From Sarcocystis neurona (Eukaryota; Apicomplexa; Conoidasida; Eucoccidiorida; Sarcocystidae), in the NCBI GenBank assembly GCA_000727475.1, contig KL647305.1, forward strand, positions 1,156,788-1,220,787: DNA of 64,000 nt. Reading direction: 5' to 3'. The position numbers and the translations under genes are program-made. The notes under the pieces are model-generated. The model had not been told where the DNA came from. It made no database searches and saw nothing but the letters and a program-made list of their open reading frames with translations. The number at the start of each line of letters is the position of its first letter. The stretch's first letter is position 1. Positions 14,201 through 26,200 of this stretch are shown here, piece by piece.

Positions 14201-17200
14201 TGCGCGCACGGGTGAGTTTACGTGCCTTTAGGATGCACCTGAACACGCCGTTGACGACGCTGCACATTTGGACGTACGCGTCTACACCTTACATGCAGAC
14301 GCAATTGCAAAAACTTCCTGCAGTCTCTCCCTCAGTTTGCGTAGAGATGTATATACGCGTATATACATGTACGTGTATACGTATTGTATATGTATATGTT
14401 AGGAATGCAGTTGAAAAGACTGTGTGAACCAGTACACACAAATTACATCGGGACACGTAGGTATGCCGAGTTTTGGACTAAAGCACAAACTTTTCCCTTG
14501 TGTGCGTGTTGCCCAGCAACGGGTCTACGAAGAGACGATAACGCTTATTCAGCAGCAGAAGTAAGTTTCGTAGGAAAGTAGAGTGCTCTTGCAAATCCTC
14601 CCACGTCGCTCAGATACAAAGCTAATAGTAAAAGTATCCCACTCAGACCATTTTGTTGCGTGTTCCTAACACTGTAAAGCATACTGCAGAATTTGAGGCG
14701 GTTGAGTAAACTGAATAGAGGAGTGTCACTGCAATGAATTTTAGGAACTCCAGGTCGAAGGGCATTACACAAAGGGAGAGGCAGAGAAGTAAGCGAGGGA
14801 CAGGTGTTAACCCATCAAAGTTGTTGTTTTGCGTGCTACCGATCTCCACACTGTTTCCGTTCAGGTCTGAGCAAGACAAACTACATAAAGCGGCCCACGA
14901 AGGTCACCACTTACAGTTCAAGAAGTGAGGTCTCGTCCCCTTCGTACTGCGACAGCATAGAGCTAAAAGATTTTTGTGTTCTTCGCTGTTGCCACATTTT
15001 CAACTTGTACATTACGATGTCCTGATTTGCGTATTTGAAGAGGCGGACGTCCGTGCGTGGAGCTGCATGTGCTGCCCTACGCGTAAGCGGAAGTGTGCGC
15101 ATTTACCTGGACTGATAAAATTGAGTCATGTATGTTTGCGAAGGCTATGCCCAGGCAGAAGCGCCCTTGAACGTAGTCATCACTGCAGATGTACTTCCAA
15201 CACGTGGGAGGTGCCAACGAAATTCCACGTCAACTCTGAGCGTGCGGCGTTCAATATATTCTGACGCTTCACACTCTACCGGGTCGACCTCTTACCATCT
15301 GAAAAAAGCCGTTACCCAAATCAGGTTTCTCTTTCACTTAATGCGGGGTGGTTATCTTCCATCACAACAGAACGTCAGCCGCATCGACTCCTTTACTTGT
15401 TGTGGGGTTGTTATCTTCCAGCACAACAGAACGATTACAAGAAAAAGAGCTGCAACTCTTTGAAGCACGAGAAAGTAAGCTTTCTTGAATGCGGCCTATA
15501 TTAGTGCTGGGGCGGGCGTTCTTGATCTTTTTGTTGACGGTGCTGCAATCGTACCTCCCGTTTTCCTTTTTTGTGGTGCTTAGCCCTCTACAATCGTTTT
15601 GTGTCAGAACCAGCTGCTTGGCAGAGCTGCTCTTGTGGTAGAACTGCTACTGGCAGGACACTTGCGATGACTGAGGCAGTTCTTGTTGTCAGCTAGAGTA
15701 TGATTCCCCGGTCAAAATCCGTCGTCATGAACCCCACTTTTCGTTGCTGCTCCTTTTCCTCCTCCTAGAGGTACAACGCAATCACGGTTGAGCCTCACAC
15801 GTGTTGTCACAAGACACGTGCACGAATTTGTAGCTGCTGGAATACGTAGGTACCCCTGTGATGTCTCCACTGACAGAACGCCTCAAAAACATCTCCATCC
15901 ACACGGATAGTGTCAGGTTGACTTTTCTGACCTCTCACATACATTAGACGGATAACCACACACAAGAATGAATGCGTCTAACCACCAGTATTTTTGTTAG
16001 CCCACCCGACGAAACCGCTATAGCTCACAATGGCTCCAGATGTGTGGCCTGAACGTGAAAGACATGGAAGATTTTGCGTGCCCTTTTATGGTTCATATCT
16101 CAGTACTGAAACACTGACACCTAATGAGCGTCATATATATATATATACGTATATATAGCCCGTACCTCTGTACACGCGACCTGGGAGACGTATCGAATGC
16201 TTGAAGCTTTCGTGGGTGTTTTCCCTTGACACCTCTCACCGCCTACGTTGTAATCATCTCTAGGTTTTGACTTGTCTCGATCCAGTGCTCTCCGTATATG
16301 ACTTTCGCTTATACGGATATGTTGCGTCAATGGAAACACCTCAGAAGAAGGCTGTCGTCTGTGCAAGTGGACAAGTGTATATAGAGCTACAGATGTTATT
16401 GACAAATAGATAGTTATACAGATAGGTACAGGGAGAGGGCTACACGGACGCCACGAGAAACTCACGGTACATTTGCAGGAAGGCTAGTCCAAAAAACTCG
16501 ACTGCATTCTCTCTCAGATGGAATGTTCCACTCTCAATCACATCATTTGGTCGCAGTCTAGTCTTCCCTCGTTTTCGCTGAGCTGCTTTAACGCAGGTCT
16601 CGTCGGCGCGCGTCAGCGTCTGCGAAAGGTTTTCCTCGAACTGCAAGCACAGAAAGAAGTGAACAGGGTAATATTCTACTTATAGAATTCACAGTTCATT
16701 TCTCCCTGACGAAAGATAAAAATGTATTGACGTTTTCTTAGACACAATATAAGACGCAATCTGCGCTCCTCTGTAGTATACGAAGGTAAAGCTGGCTTTA
16801 TAGTGCACGAGTATGTAGGGCGGTGATTCTGTGGCAACTGTGAAGCGACTGCGAAGCGAACACACGTGAGTGCTTACGCGTATGCAGTGTCGCTTGGCTC
16901 GTGAGGTGAAACACTTAGAATACGAGCACACAAAAAACGTGGAAGCACAGTCGGTGAGGAAAGTTTGTCTACGGCCCTACAGCACTCTACCACTGGCATA
17001 ACCGCCAAGGTTAAACAAACGAAGAAAAAAACTGCGGAAAAAGCGCTGCACACAGTCCCTGTAGTAAAAACACCCAGATCCTTCTATCGGTCTACGATTC
17101 TTCACCTAGCGACGTCGGGGCTATCTTCCTCTCCTTACATTTTTACTCAAGCTGGGCAGCGAGAAGAATGACTACGTAAACAGATACCAGCTCGAAGAAC

Positions 17201-20200
17201 CCGCAAATAAATTGGACGAACACAATTCAGAGTTGAAACTTATGCGTAGACTTGTAAGGCGTACTGGAGCAGTTTCATGGACAATTCAAAATCTAAAGGG
17301 GACCATCACCTGGACACCGCACGAGCGCACACGGACGCTCAACAAAGGCGCAGCGACGGAATCGTCCGCCAACTAAGGTGGCAGAAGCGTTAGGTACTCT
17401 GCTCGCTTCGAAGTGCATACGTAGAACATCACAGTTTAGCTTCAGAGAGGCACTGCGCATCTAAAGTCCGTTGGCGTAGGCTAACTTGTACGAGTGAGGC
17501 GCAACGGATTCGTTCGTTCACAAACATAAACCAGCCCACGTATCCATGCTGCCTTTTGCGAGCAAAGGCACTCAAGAGGAAACATGTCTTTTCCTATATA
17601 TGTGGCTGGTGGGTAAACAAGCCGACATATCTGTATTGCCTCCTGGGAGCAGATGCACTCAAAGAGAAACAGGCGTTTCCTTATATTCGTGATTGGTGAG
17701 CTGGGCACTGTGAGGGAATGGTAGCATCGAGACACATCTGATTGAAATCTATACCCCCTTCTGTGGCTGTACAGATCAGTTCACGTACTGGAACTTACGT
17801 GTGTCTGCAACGACACAAGTGTACACAAATCTGTAAGCACACGCAACACAGTATGCACTTTCACGGGAATGAGCACACGCGGCATTAAGAACCTCTGCAT
17901 CTGCCCTTATCTACATGTAGTGAAGCATTCTGGAGGAACTATTGCCATATGAACGTCCTCCATCTAGTGCGTGCACTGCTGACGATGAAGTGAGCAGCAC
18001 AAAATAGAGACAAGGGACTGAAAACACGCAGATATCGAAGGAAGTTTGCAACTATAGGTTTTTATCCAGTTCCACGAGTTCACTTGACTCCTCAGTTACA
18101 TCAGCGGATTTGTGCACACGAACATTCGACTGACTTCGCTAGGTCGAATGCATAAAAAGAGCTGACAATATCCCTTTATTTCTTCGCGCCCCAAGTACTC
18201 CGTGAGTGTGTCTCATCTCCCTAAGACACCAGACTCTGCGTCTTTAATCTGCTCTGATGCAGCTCGACTACTTTTTGATTCAATTTTTGCAGCAACAGGA
18301 AGACCATATTGAGTGCCTCGCGGCGCTGCAGGTCAAAGGGCATCTACAAAATTGTTGCACTGGAGAGGTAACGCGTACTGTAAGATCGTAGAGTAGCACA
18401 GATACTAGTGTCTGGACAAAAGAATGAAGGCTCACCACAAGTGTACTCTTCCGGTGAAGAGGAAGAAAAGGAAACACATGTTTCCCTCTTTTGGGTTCGA
18501 GTGTTGCGTATGCATCACTAGGTTCTGGACGAACGAGCGCAGCAGCTCTCTCTTTCGGAAAAATAGAATCAACACGGGAGTGTTGTGAGTGCCAGCTGGC
18601 ACTTCCTTTCAACGCTGTAGGCGGTGCAGGTGGCAATTTACCAAAAGGAAAAATTGTCTTGTCCAGAGTCTAGGGATTCGAGTTACTGTCAGAGTTGCAA
18701 TCAGCTTTTAATATGTAGTACTTAAGCAAATTTCATTTCCTCGGCCTCCCCTGTAGAGCAGACACAAGTCCTGAATTATTGCTGTAGCGGTTTTCTCACT
18801 GTGTCCTCTGTATCTTATGTAGAACGCGAGATCTATATACGTCCTGTGCAGATGGAGTTGAGAAAGCCTTCCTAGTGGCAGCAGTGACGGGCTTAGCGTT
18901 CGAAGGTAGATAAAGCTACGAGAGCAGAGCCGGATTTTCCGATGTTTCCACGAGAGATTGATGCAGAAGTACGGATCCGCAGATGGCCCTGCAGGCAGCG
19001 ATGTATTTCCTTCAGCGGACCACAACCATGTTTCCGCTTTTGGTGTTTCTTTAAAGAGTGATCTGCTTCGGTTGGGGAGGGCGCGTCATCGACGACGTCC
19101 GATCGGTTCGTGTGCAGCGTTTAGCCACGGACACACAAAATATACCTGTCGTTAGCATCTACGGTGCCTACATAGATGAGAATGTTCTCTTGCTTGAACA
19201 CACTTTTCTACACTCGCTACAGCTCCTTAGTTGAAAACATGCTGGTGTGCAGAAGCCTTTAGAAACGTGAAAATGTTTCGCACACACTGTCTAAGTCTGC
19301 CTCGGCACATGGAATAACATGCTGCAATAGAGTGGTAGGCACGTAAGTATCCATAAGACGATACGATGAGTGTACACATATGGGGACATGTGGGACACTG
19401 ACAGTGCAAGAGCCCTATGCCGCTTAATACACGACAGAGATTTTTGCCCAGAGTATACGTATAAGATGCCGGAAAGAAAACAGGATCTTTCCTCCACAGC
19501 GAAAATTTTGAGGTTTCCTGTTCTCTCCGAGTCTTTCTACGATTTGACGCTTCACGGTATTGGTGCACTACAGAAGAGCGAGATCTCGCTCGAGTATTTG
19601 TGGTGCACTTGACCGTGGAGGCAGTGATATCATTTGCGATATGTCCCTGTGTACAAAGAACATGTTTTTTTTGTGGCTTAGTGTTACTCGCAGGCCACAA
19701 GACATTCATTACTGAAGCAGCCCCGAGACACCAAGGAACGTCTTGCTGCTGCGTACGTAATTGTGGAGAGACGCACGCGATCCGCAGAAGAATCTAAAAG
19801 TGTCGATTTGCTGTGATGTATTTCAGCGTGTGTATAGCGGGCAGTAGAAGTCGTCAACTTTTTATTTCATTGGGGTGCGCATTCATACCACAAGGAGTTG
19901 ACATTTTTAGCCTAGACGACTTCTTCGCTGTGCTGCTGCACTGGTTCTTTTCGTAGCTTTCAAATCTTCCGCCTGCACCGTGGTTTGTGTAAAGCTCTTC
20001 TAGCATCAAATGGAACAGGGTCTGCGTGTACACGAATACAAGTCAAGCCCCGATCCCCTCGAACGCGCAGTCAATCGCTTCAATCATCTAGCAGATGAGT
20101 TGTACATACACGGACGCTCATTTGCACATGCCTGCTTTGCCTGTGCTTGAATTTTCGTTGACTGCGAAAGACACTTCTTCGTTCCTTCTGAGCGGTTGTG

Positions 20201-23200
20201 CTGCATATTAGGAGGCGAGCCAGGGAGAGAAAAAAAGAAGTTCAAGAATTAAGAGTGAGGCACATCACACCGGTCCTCACTGCAGCAATCGTTTACGAAA
20301 AAAGGGGCATTTTCATGCTGCTTACAGTGGGGACACTGCTGCGAAAGATTCTGCACAACCGTTGGACACATTTAGTCACGCCCTCCCTACGCTACTGCTA
20401 ATGAGGCTGTTATTAGCCGAGTTGTCACTTTGGACGCGCGAGGATTGCGCGTTGAGTAAAGAATTCGTGCACCGTAAATAGTAGCTTTTATCCAGCCCCT
20501 ACATGGAAACAAAGGTCAGCAGGAGTAGAACAATGTGCTCTGCATTGTTTTGCCAGTTCAGCTGAACAATATGGGACAACTGCTCGCGCAGTGCACCTGC
20601 TTCTGCTCGTTTCAACGTTGCTTGACTCATACACACATTGGACAACTACAGCTTGTAGCCCAAGTTTAGAGTCGTACGCACTCAGTGTAAGTCCATCGTT
20701 TCCCTCAAATCCAACGTACACAGCAGCACATGCAAGAAAAAGGGTAAGCGTAGCTAGCACGTCCATACGTGACAAGCTTTGCTTTCCGGTCTGCACATTC
20801 TCGTGTGCACGTGAACGTACGTATATATATATATATACAGATATATACATATACGTGTGAAACGATATTTTCTGCCGGATGAAGTATGCGCTATACGCTA
20901 GCATTCGGATTCACCACCGCGTGTGTAATGTAGAGCATCTTCACAATAGGATGAGTGGATCCGCACGCACGCACACATGTAAATGTACACATATACCTGG
21001 CACGCTGATCGGGGTACACTTCTCTTTCCCCGGTCCTGGTGCGTCTGTAGGACCGGGCAATTGCTGCGGAGGAGCGCCAGAGGCTGCAAGAGGGCACGTT
21101 AAAGCAGCAACTGCTGCATGCAAAGAGGAAGTTGAAAGCAGCGGAACTTCGGAGACGATTTCAGCTCGACAATTTACAGGCTGCAGCACGAGATTACCAA
21201 AGAAAAGTCCAGGTCGGTCTGCGGCGGCAGCCAGACGGCTTCAGACAACTTGTACGTGAGTATATGCAGGGTCATCAACATTTTCGCGTAGAAAAATGTA
21301 CGCATAAGCACTAGCGAATGAATAAATATGGATACTCGTATATCTGTGCAGCCTTAACAACTGGTTTACAACGGATGAGCAGAAACGGGGTTAGACAGCT
21401 AATAGTGCCACAACTACACACGAGAGTTTCAAGCGTCTGAAACACACAGGCGTTTGCGCTCCACGCGAAACAGGAAACAATGCGCTTTGGACCCACATAC
21501 GTGAGCCTACGCGAATTCATATCGAACGCGTAGCTCTCAACTTGTGCGTATGCATTTTACTCGACATAGATCTGTGCATCTGTGTGCCCTGCCTGTCTAC
21601 GGACCTGCATATCCATGAAATGAAAATAGGGCAGGTAGCCGCGCGTATGTACAAGTACGTATATGCGCAATGGTATGTGTGTATATATATATTTCCTCGT
21701 ACACGTCTGTTAAGCATTCACCGTTGATCCATGCTCTGGAACAACACACATAAAATAATTGACGTGTAACACTTTGTGTGGTTCGAGTAGAATCCGTTGT
21801 GTGTAACAAATAACCTGCATGAACTTTCCAAATGCACACAAAGGATATTAGCAGATGTATTGTGTACCGTGAGTCGACATTGAAATATCTAATGTGCGGA
21901 CCTAACAGACAGCAAGTCTCCACCGTATTCTTTGCAGCTGGATCCTCCATACGATAGCTACAGTATCGAGGGCTCGCTGTGCATACGGCGCCTATATGCT
22001 GTGTACGCAGAAACTGGAGTCATGGATGCAGACGTTGCTCCTGCTCTTGAAGACGCGACTCCGTCCCGCGCTATCGACTCGCGACGCCAGTGAGTTCCTT
22101 AGAATAAAAGTTCACGTGTACACATTTGTGCGTATAAACGTGCACAAGTACATTCATATAGACAGACGTGTCCACGTATTTATGTCCACATATAGAAAGG
22201 GGTAATATAGAGGCAAGTGACGTAGAGATTTTGCAACTTTGTCCTGCAAATATATCGTAAAATGTTGGAAGAACCTAGCGAACAGCGACTGCTGTCAGGT
22301 GTTTAGTGCAGGGTACATGGAAAACTGGTTGAGCAAGCCTACGTAATCACCCGTACACATGAAAGTCATTAACTTCACACAAGTCCATGTAAACGCACAT
22401 ACGCGCAATAGTCATTCACTCCACACAAATTTTTCGGAGGGCATCGATATGCCTTGCAGCACAGAGTTCACCCACCTGCTGCGTTCCTCCACAACGCTGG
22501 TATGTCGTAGTGGGGGGCAGTTGTTTTCGTTAACAAGTGAAAAACACTGATGGAATCTCGTAGCCACGTGACCTGTCCGGACTACATCGTTTGAGCCTGT
22601 TCACTGCTGTGTACGCGTATGTAGACAAACACGTGGATTACATCGGCTTGCAACTGCGAGACCTGAAGGGCAGTGGCGTTTCACTGACTCACCCCGATGT
22701 ACCGTTTCACGCCGTAGACTACAGCAACGAACACGAGGGATCGAACGCTATAAAAGGCCAGCGAATAAAATAAAGATTATGCAGATCAAGTTTTATGCCG
22801 AAATTGTACTACCGTCATGCAGCCGTTGTTACAGCTGCAGCAGTACGTATCCGTGTAGGTTATGTCACGTTTCTAATGCTGATGTTGCCGTGCCTGCTGA
22901 TTGCAGAAGCACTACAGCTGGAGTGCGAAGACTTGCAGCAACAACTCAAACAGATCAAGCTTTTCTTCTCTTCTGCGCCTGCTCCTACCTTTCTGTGGGC
23001 AGCTCCTACTGCAATAACGGCTGCTGCTGGCGCTGCTCCTTCTCCTTTTTCAGTTGCTGCTGTTGCTTGTGGTCTTTCTCCTCCTTCAGGTGCAGCTGCC
23101 GATGCTGTTTGTCCCTCTTCAAGCAGCGCTGCTACTGTCACTACTTTCCCTCCTTCGAACCTTGCTGCTGGTGGTGTTGTTCCTTCCTCTGGTGTGACTA

Positions 23201-26200
23201 CTGCTGTTACTGCTTCTGTTTCGCTAGCGACCTTGAAGCCTCTGGCTTCGGGCGTCCACACGCCTAATAGGAGCGTTCCTAACACTGCGATATCTAGGAG
23301 AGATTTTCCCGACACAAGAAGCGAAGAAACAGCCTCTCCGCCACAAGGTTCTTCTGCGGAGATACACGTAGGAGCCACTGAATGCAAAACACAGACCTCT
23401 CATTCAGATGCTCCGAAAATAGCCCCTCTGTCTACCAAACACGACCAGCAAGGGAAAAAGTGTACAATGCTGCAGGGACACAACCACAGCGAGGAGGGGC
23501 AGGAGCGAGAGAACACTGCGAATTTCCCACAGGACCACCGCGCAGAAAGCGAAGAAATGGAGAAGCAGCAGCCGCCCGTGCGAAGGCCACATGATAAGCA
23601 GCAGCATCACCCGTTGCAACAGCGCTTGTCCGCCCATGTGTGGCGGGGTCGCACGGTTGATCAACAGTCGCTCCAAGCCTCCGCAGTTTCTGCAGATGTT
23701 ACTCACTCAACTCAAGCATCGCAGACAGCAGTGCCGTCATGCACCGGAGTTGCCGCTACTTCTCTCAGTCAAGCAACACCAGCAGCAGCTGCAGCAGCAA
23801 GACGGCGCTCTATTGTAGTTTTCAGCAGGAGACCGACTCTTGCTCTGCAGGAGGGACGGCCACTGAAGCATCCCGCCGTCGTTCGCTCTAGTAGTCAACC
23901 TGCATCGGTCGCAGTAGCAACACCACGGTGTAAAACACCAGTGTCACGAGCACCGGTAGGGCCAACACCTCCAGCACCACTGATGTCAACAGGGCCACAC
24001 ATGTTTTTTTATGGTCGCAGGACAGGTCTTTCTGGCCCTCCTCCGCACGGTGCAGACCTTCCAAAAAGTCGTTCTGCTGCCTCTTCAGCACAGTGCTGCT
24101 GCTGCTCCGCCCCTCCCCAGACGTGGAAGCGCTGTCCCGCTGCTGCTTCGCTACCTGCCGAACCAGAGCCCGAAGCAGCACGTAGCCAGGAGGCGCAGCA
24201 AAAGGGCCGGCCGACAGAGCAGATGCAACATTGTCAGACACCTCTGCAACAACACCAAAATAATTGGCGTGAACAGGAGGGGGGCGAGCAGCAGCACCAG
24301 GGTCTGCGGTTGCAACCACCACAGCAGCCTCCGCAGCAGCTGCAGCGTCACCTCCCGTATCAACACCGCTCTTTGCCGCGAAAATCCGAATCTTCTACGG
24401 ATAATATCGACTGTTCAGTCCGCCGACACGAACGGAATCTATCCTCCCTCATTTTGAATTCCTCAGGTCACGCGGGCTCTGTTTGTTCTGCTGGTGCTGT
24501 AGATAGAGCATCAGTACGCAGAAGGAAAAATGACCTCACTGAGTCTCTTAGCGCGAACGGCTCAACTTCCAAAGACCGTACTGAAGGTTCCTGCGCACTA
24601 GTCAACAGCGACGTGTCTTCAGCGCGTGCGGGAACTATGTTTGTACCTTTGAGCATGGAGGCGGACAAATTTGCAACCTCACGGGATACACAGGGAGAAA
24701 ATTTTTCCTCTATTTGTTCTGGAGTAGATAATTACGTAGGTGCACAAGAAATATTTGGGGGAATGACACCCGAGGAGGGTGAATTTCGCGGAGCTGCTGG
24801 GAATAACATAGAAATACTAGGGGGGGGAAGCGGTAGAAAAGAATCCTTTACCGATGCATCCAGACCTGTACAGAAATATGCAGTTGCAAGTGGTCAAGTG
24901 GGAAGCGCAGTCGCTCTCTTCGACGGTGGAGAGATGGCGGTGCCTGTTCACAACGGTAGAGGATATGGTATTGTTGTGGGCAGTAAAAGGGAAAATGTAG
25001 TAGCTGCTGGTGATGTGAGGAAGGCGTGCACTCCCGTAAGCGGGAGGAGGAAAGTTGTTCCAGCAGCACAGGATAGAACAGAGAAAGTGACAGCGGCAGA
25101 CTGCCTCCCTACTCCTTCTGTGGTCTCCTCATTTGCTTACCGTCTACGTCGATATTCCCCACCTACGAGTGTCACAAATGCCGAAGCTGTGCTGTCGATG
25201 CATTCCCGCGCTGCTGATGTGGGAGCCGCTGCAGCCACCTCAGGAGCTGCAGGCACTACAAGTGACAGCAAAACGACAGGAGCACGAACGAACGTGACCC
25301 GCTCCGCAGCAGGCGAAACGACAGCAGGGGCAGGAGACGCCAGAGCAACATCAGTAGGAGTCGCAGGAACAAAAGTAGACTCAAAGTGTACTGCAGTCTC
25401 AGAATATCTAGAAGGTCGCCTGCCGGCGCCACTACCAATATCTTCGGCATATCTAAGTGGATCAACAGGAACGGCAGCAGTGCAGAGATTTCCTGACACC
25501 GTGTCAGGTCTCGTAAGAAAATCTGCACCAGGTACTAGCTTGCGATCTGACAGTCAGAAGCTCCCTACGCGTTTTACTCATGGAGCACTTTGTGTGACCG
25601 GTGGGTCTACTACAGGAGTTGAAGAAGGTGCTTCTGAATGTGAGGCAGCTACTCGACGGAAACATTTGTGGCTTCCGACATTGTGTCCACACGCCGTAAC
25701 AGGAGGACAAAATGGAGGAGCAGGCGAGAGCATAGCAGCGGGGGAAACAAAGCTGACAGTATCCGGAGGATGCAAATCAGCACCCGCAGCAGTAAGTGCG
25801 ACTGACGCAGCGACAGGAGGCGCAGGAACGAGCCTGGCAGCAGCAGCCGGAACAGCAGATCAATTAGTGTACGGTCGAACAGGAAAACTATCCCAGTTTC
25901 CGACTAAAGTTGTGCGAAGCGAGGTACGGACGGCGCAAACAGGATTGGCAGCAGCATTTGCAGGCATAGAACGCGCCTCAGAGTCACCCCACGTGATAGG
26001 AGAGGAAAAGCGCTGCAAAAGCTCTGCAGCTGCTTGCCGGTCTCCTGGTTGCTTGCATTCTTGCGGGCGACAGGAACCGATTCAGGCTACTAGCTCTTGC
26101 GTACATCCCCACTTAACTTGCCTGCCTCCTTCCCTTTCTATTAAAGAATTGGCAGGCAATACTGAGGCAGTTCTTCTCACAGAAAGCGTCAAAGAGAGAA

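Noticed and set aside
17540..17720. CRISPR-like repeat pair
   Set aside because: Only two diverged copies, no spacers of constant length, no cas genes, and the context is eukaryotic.
22795..22906. ATG at 22795 as the true start of an independent 1,426-residue protein
   Set aside because: Not excluded, but a good acceptor at 22905-22906, the coiled first residues and the matching phase with the exons to the left favour an internal exon.
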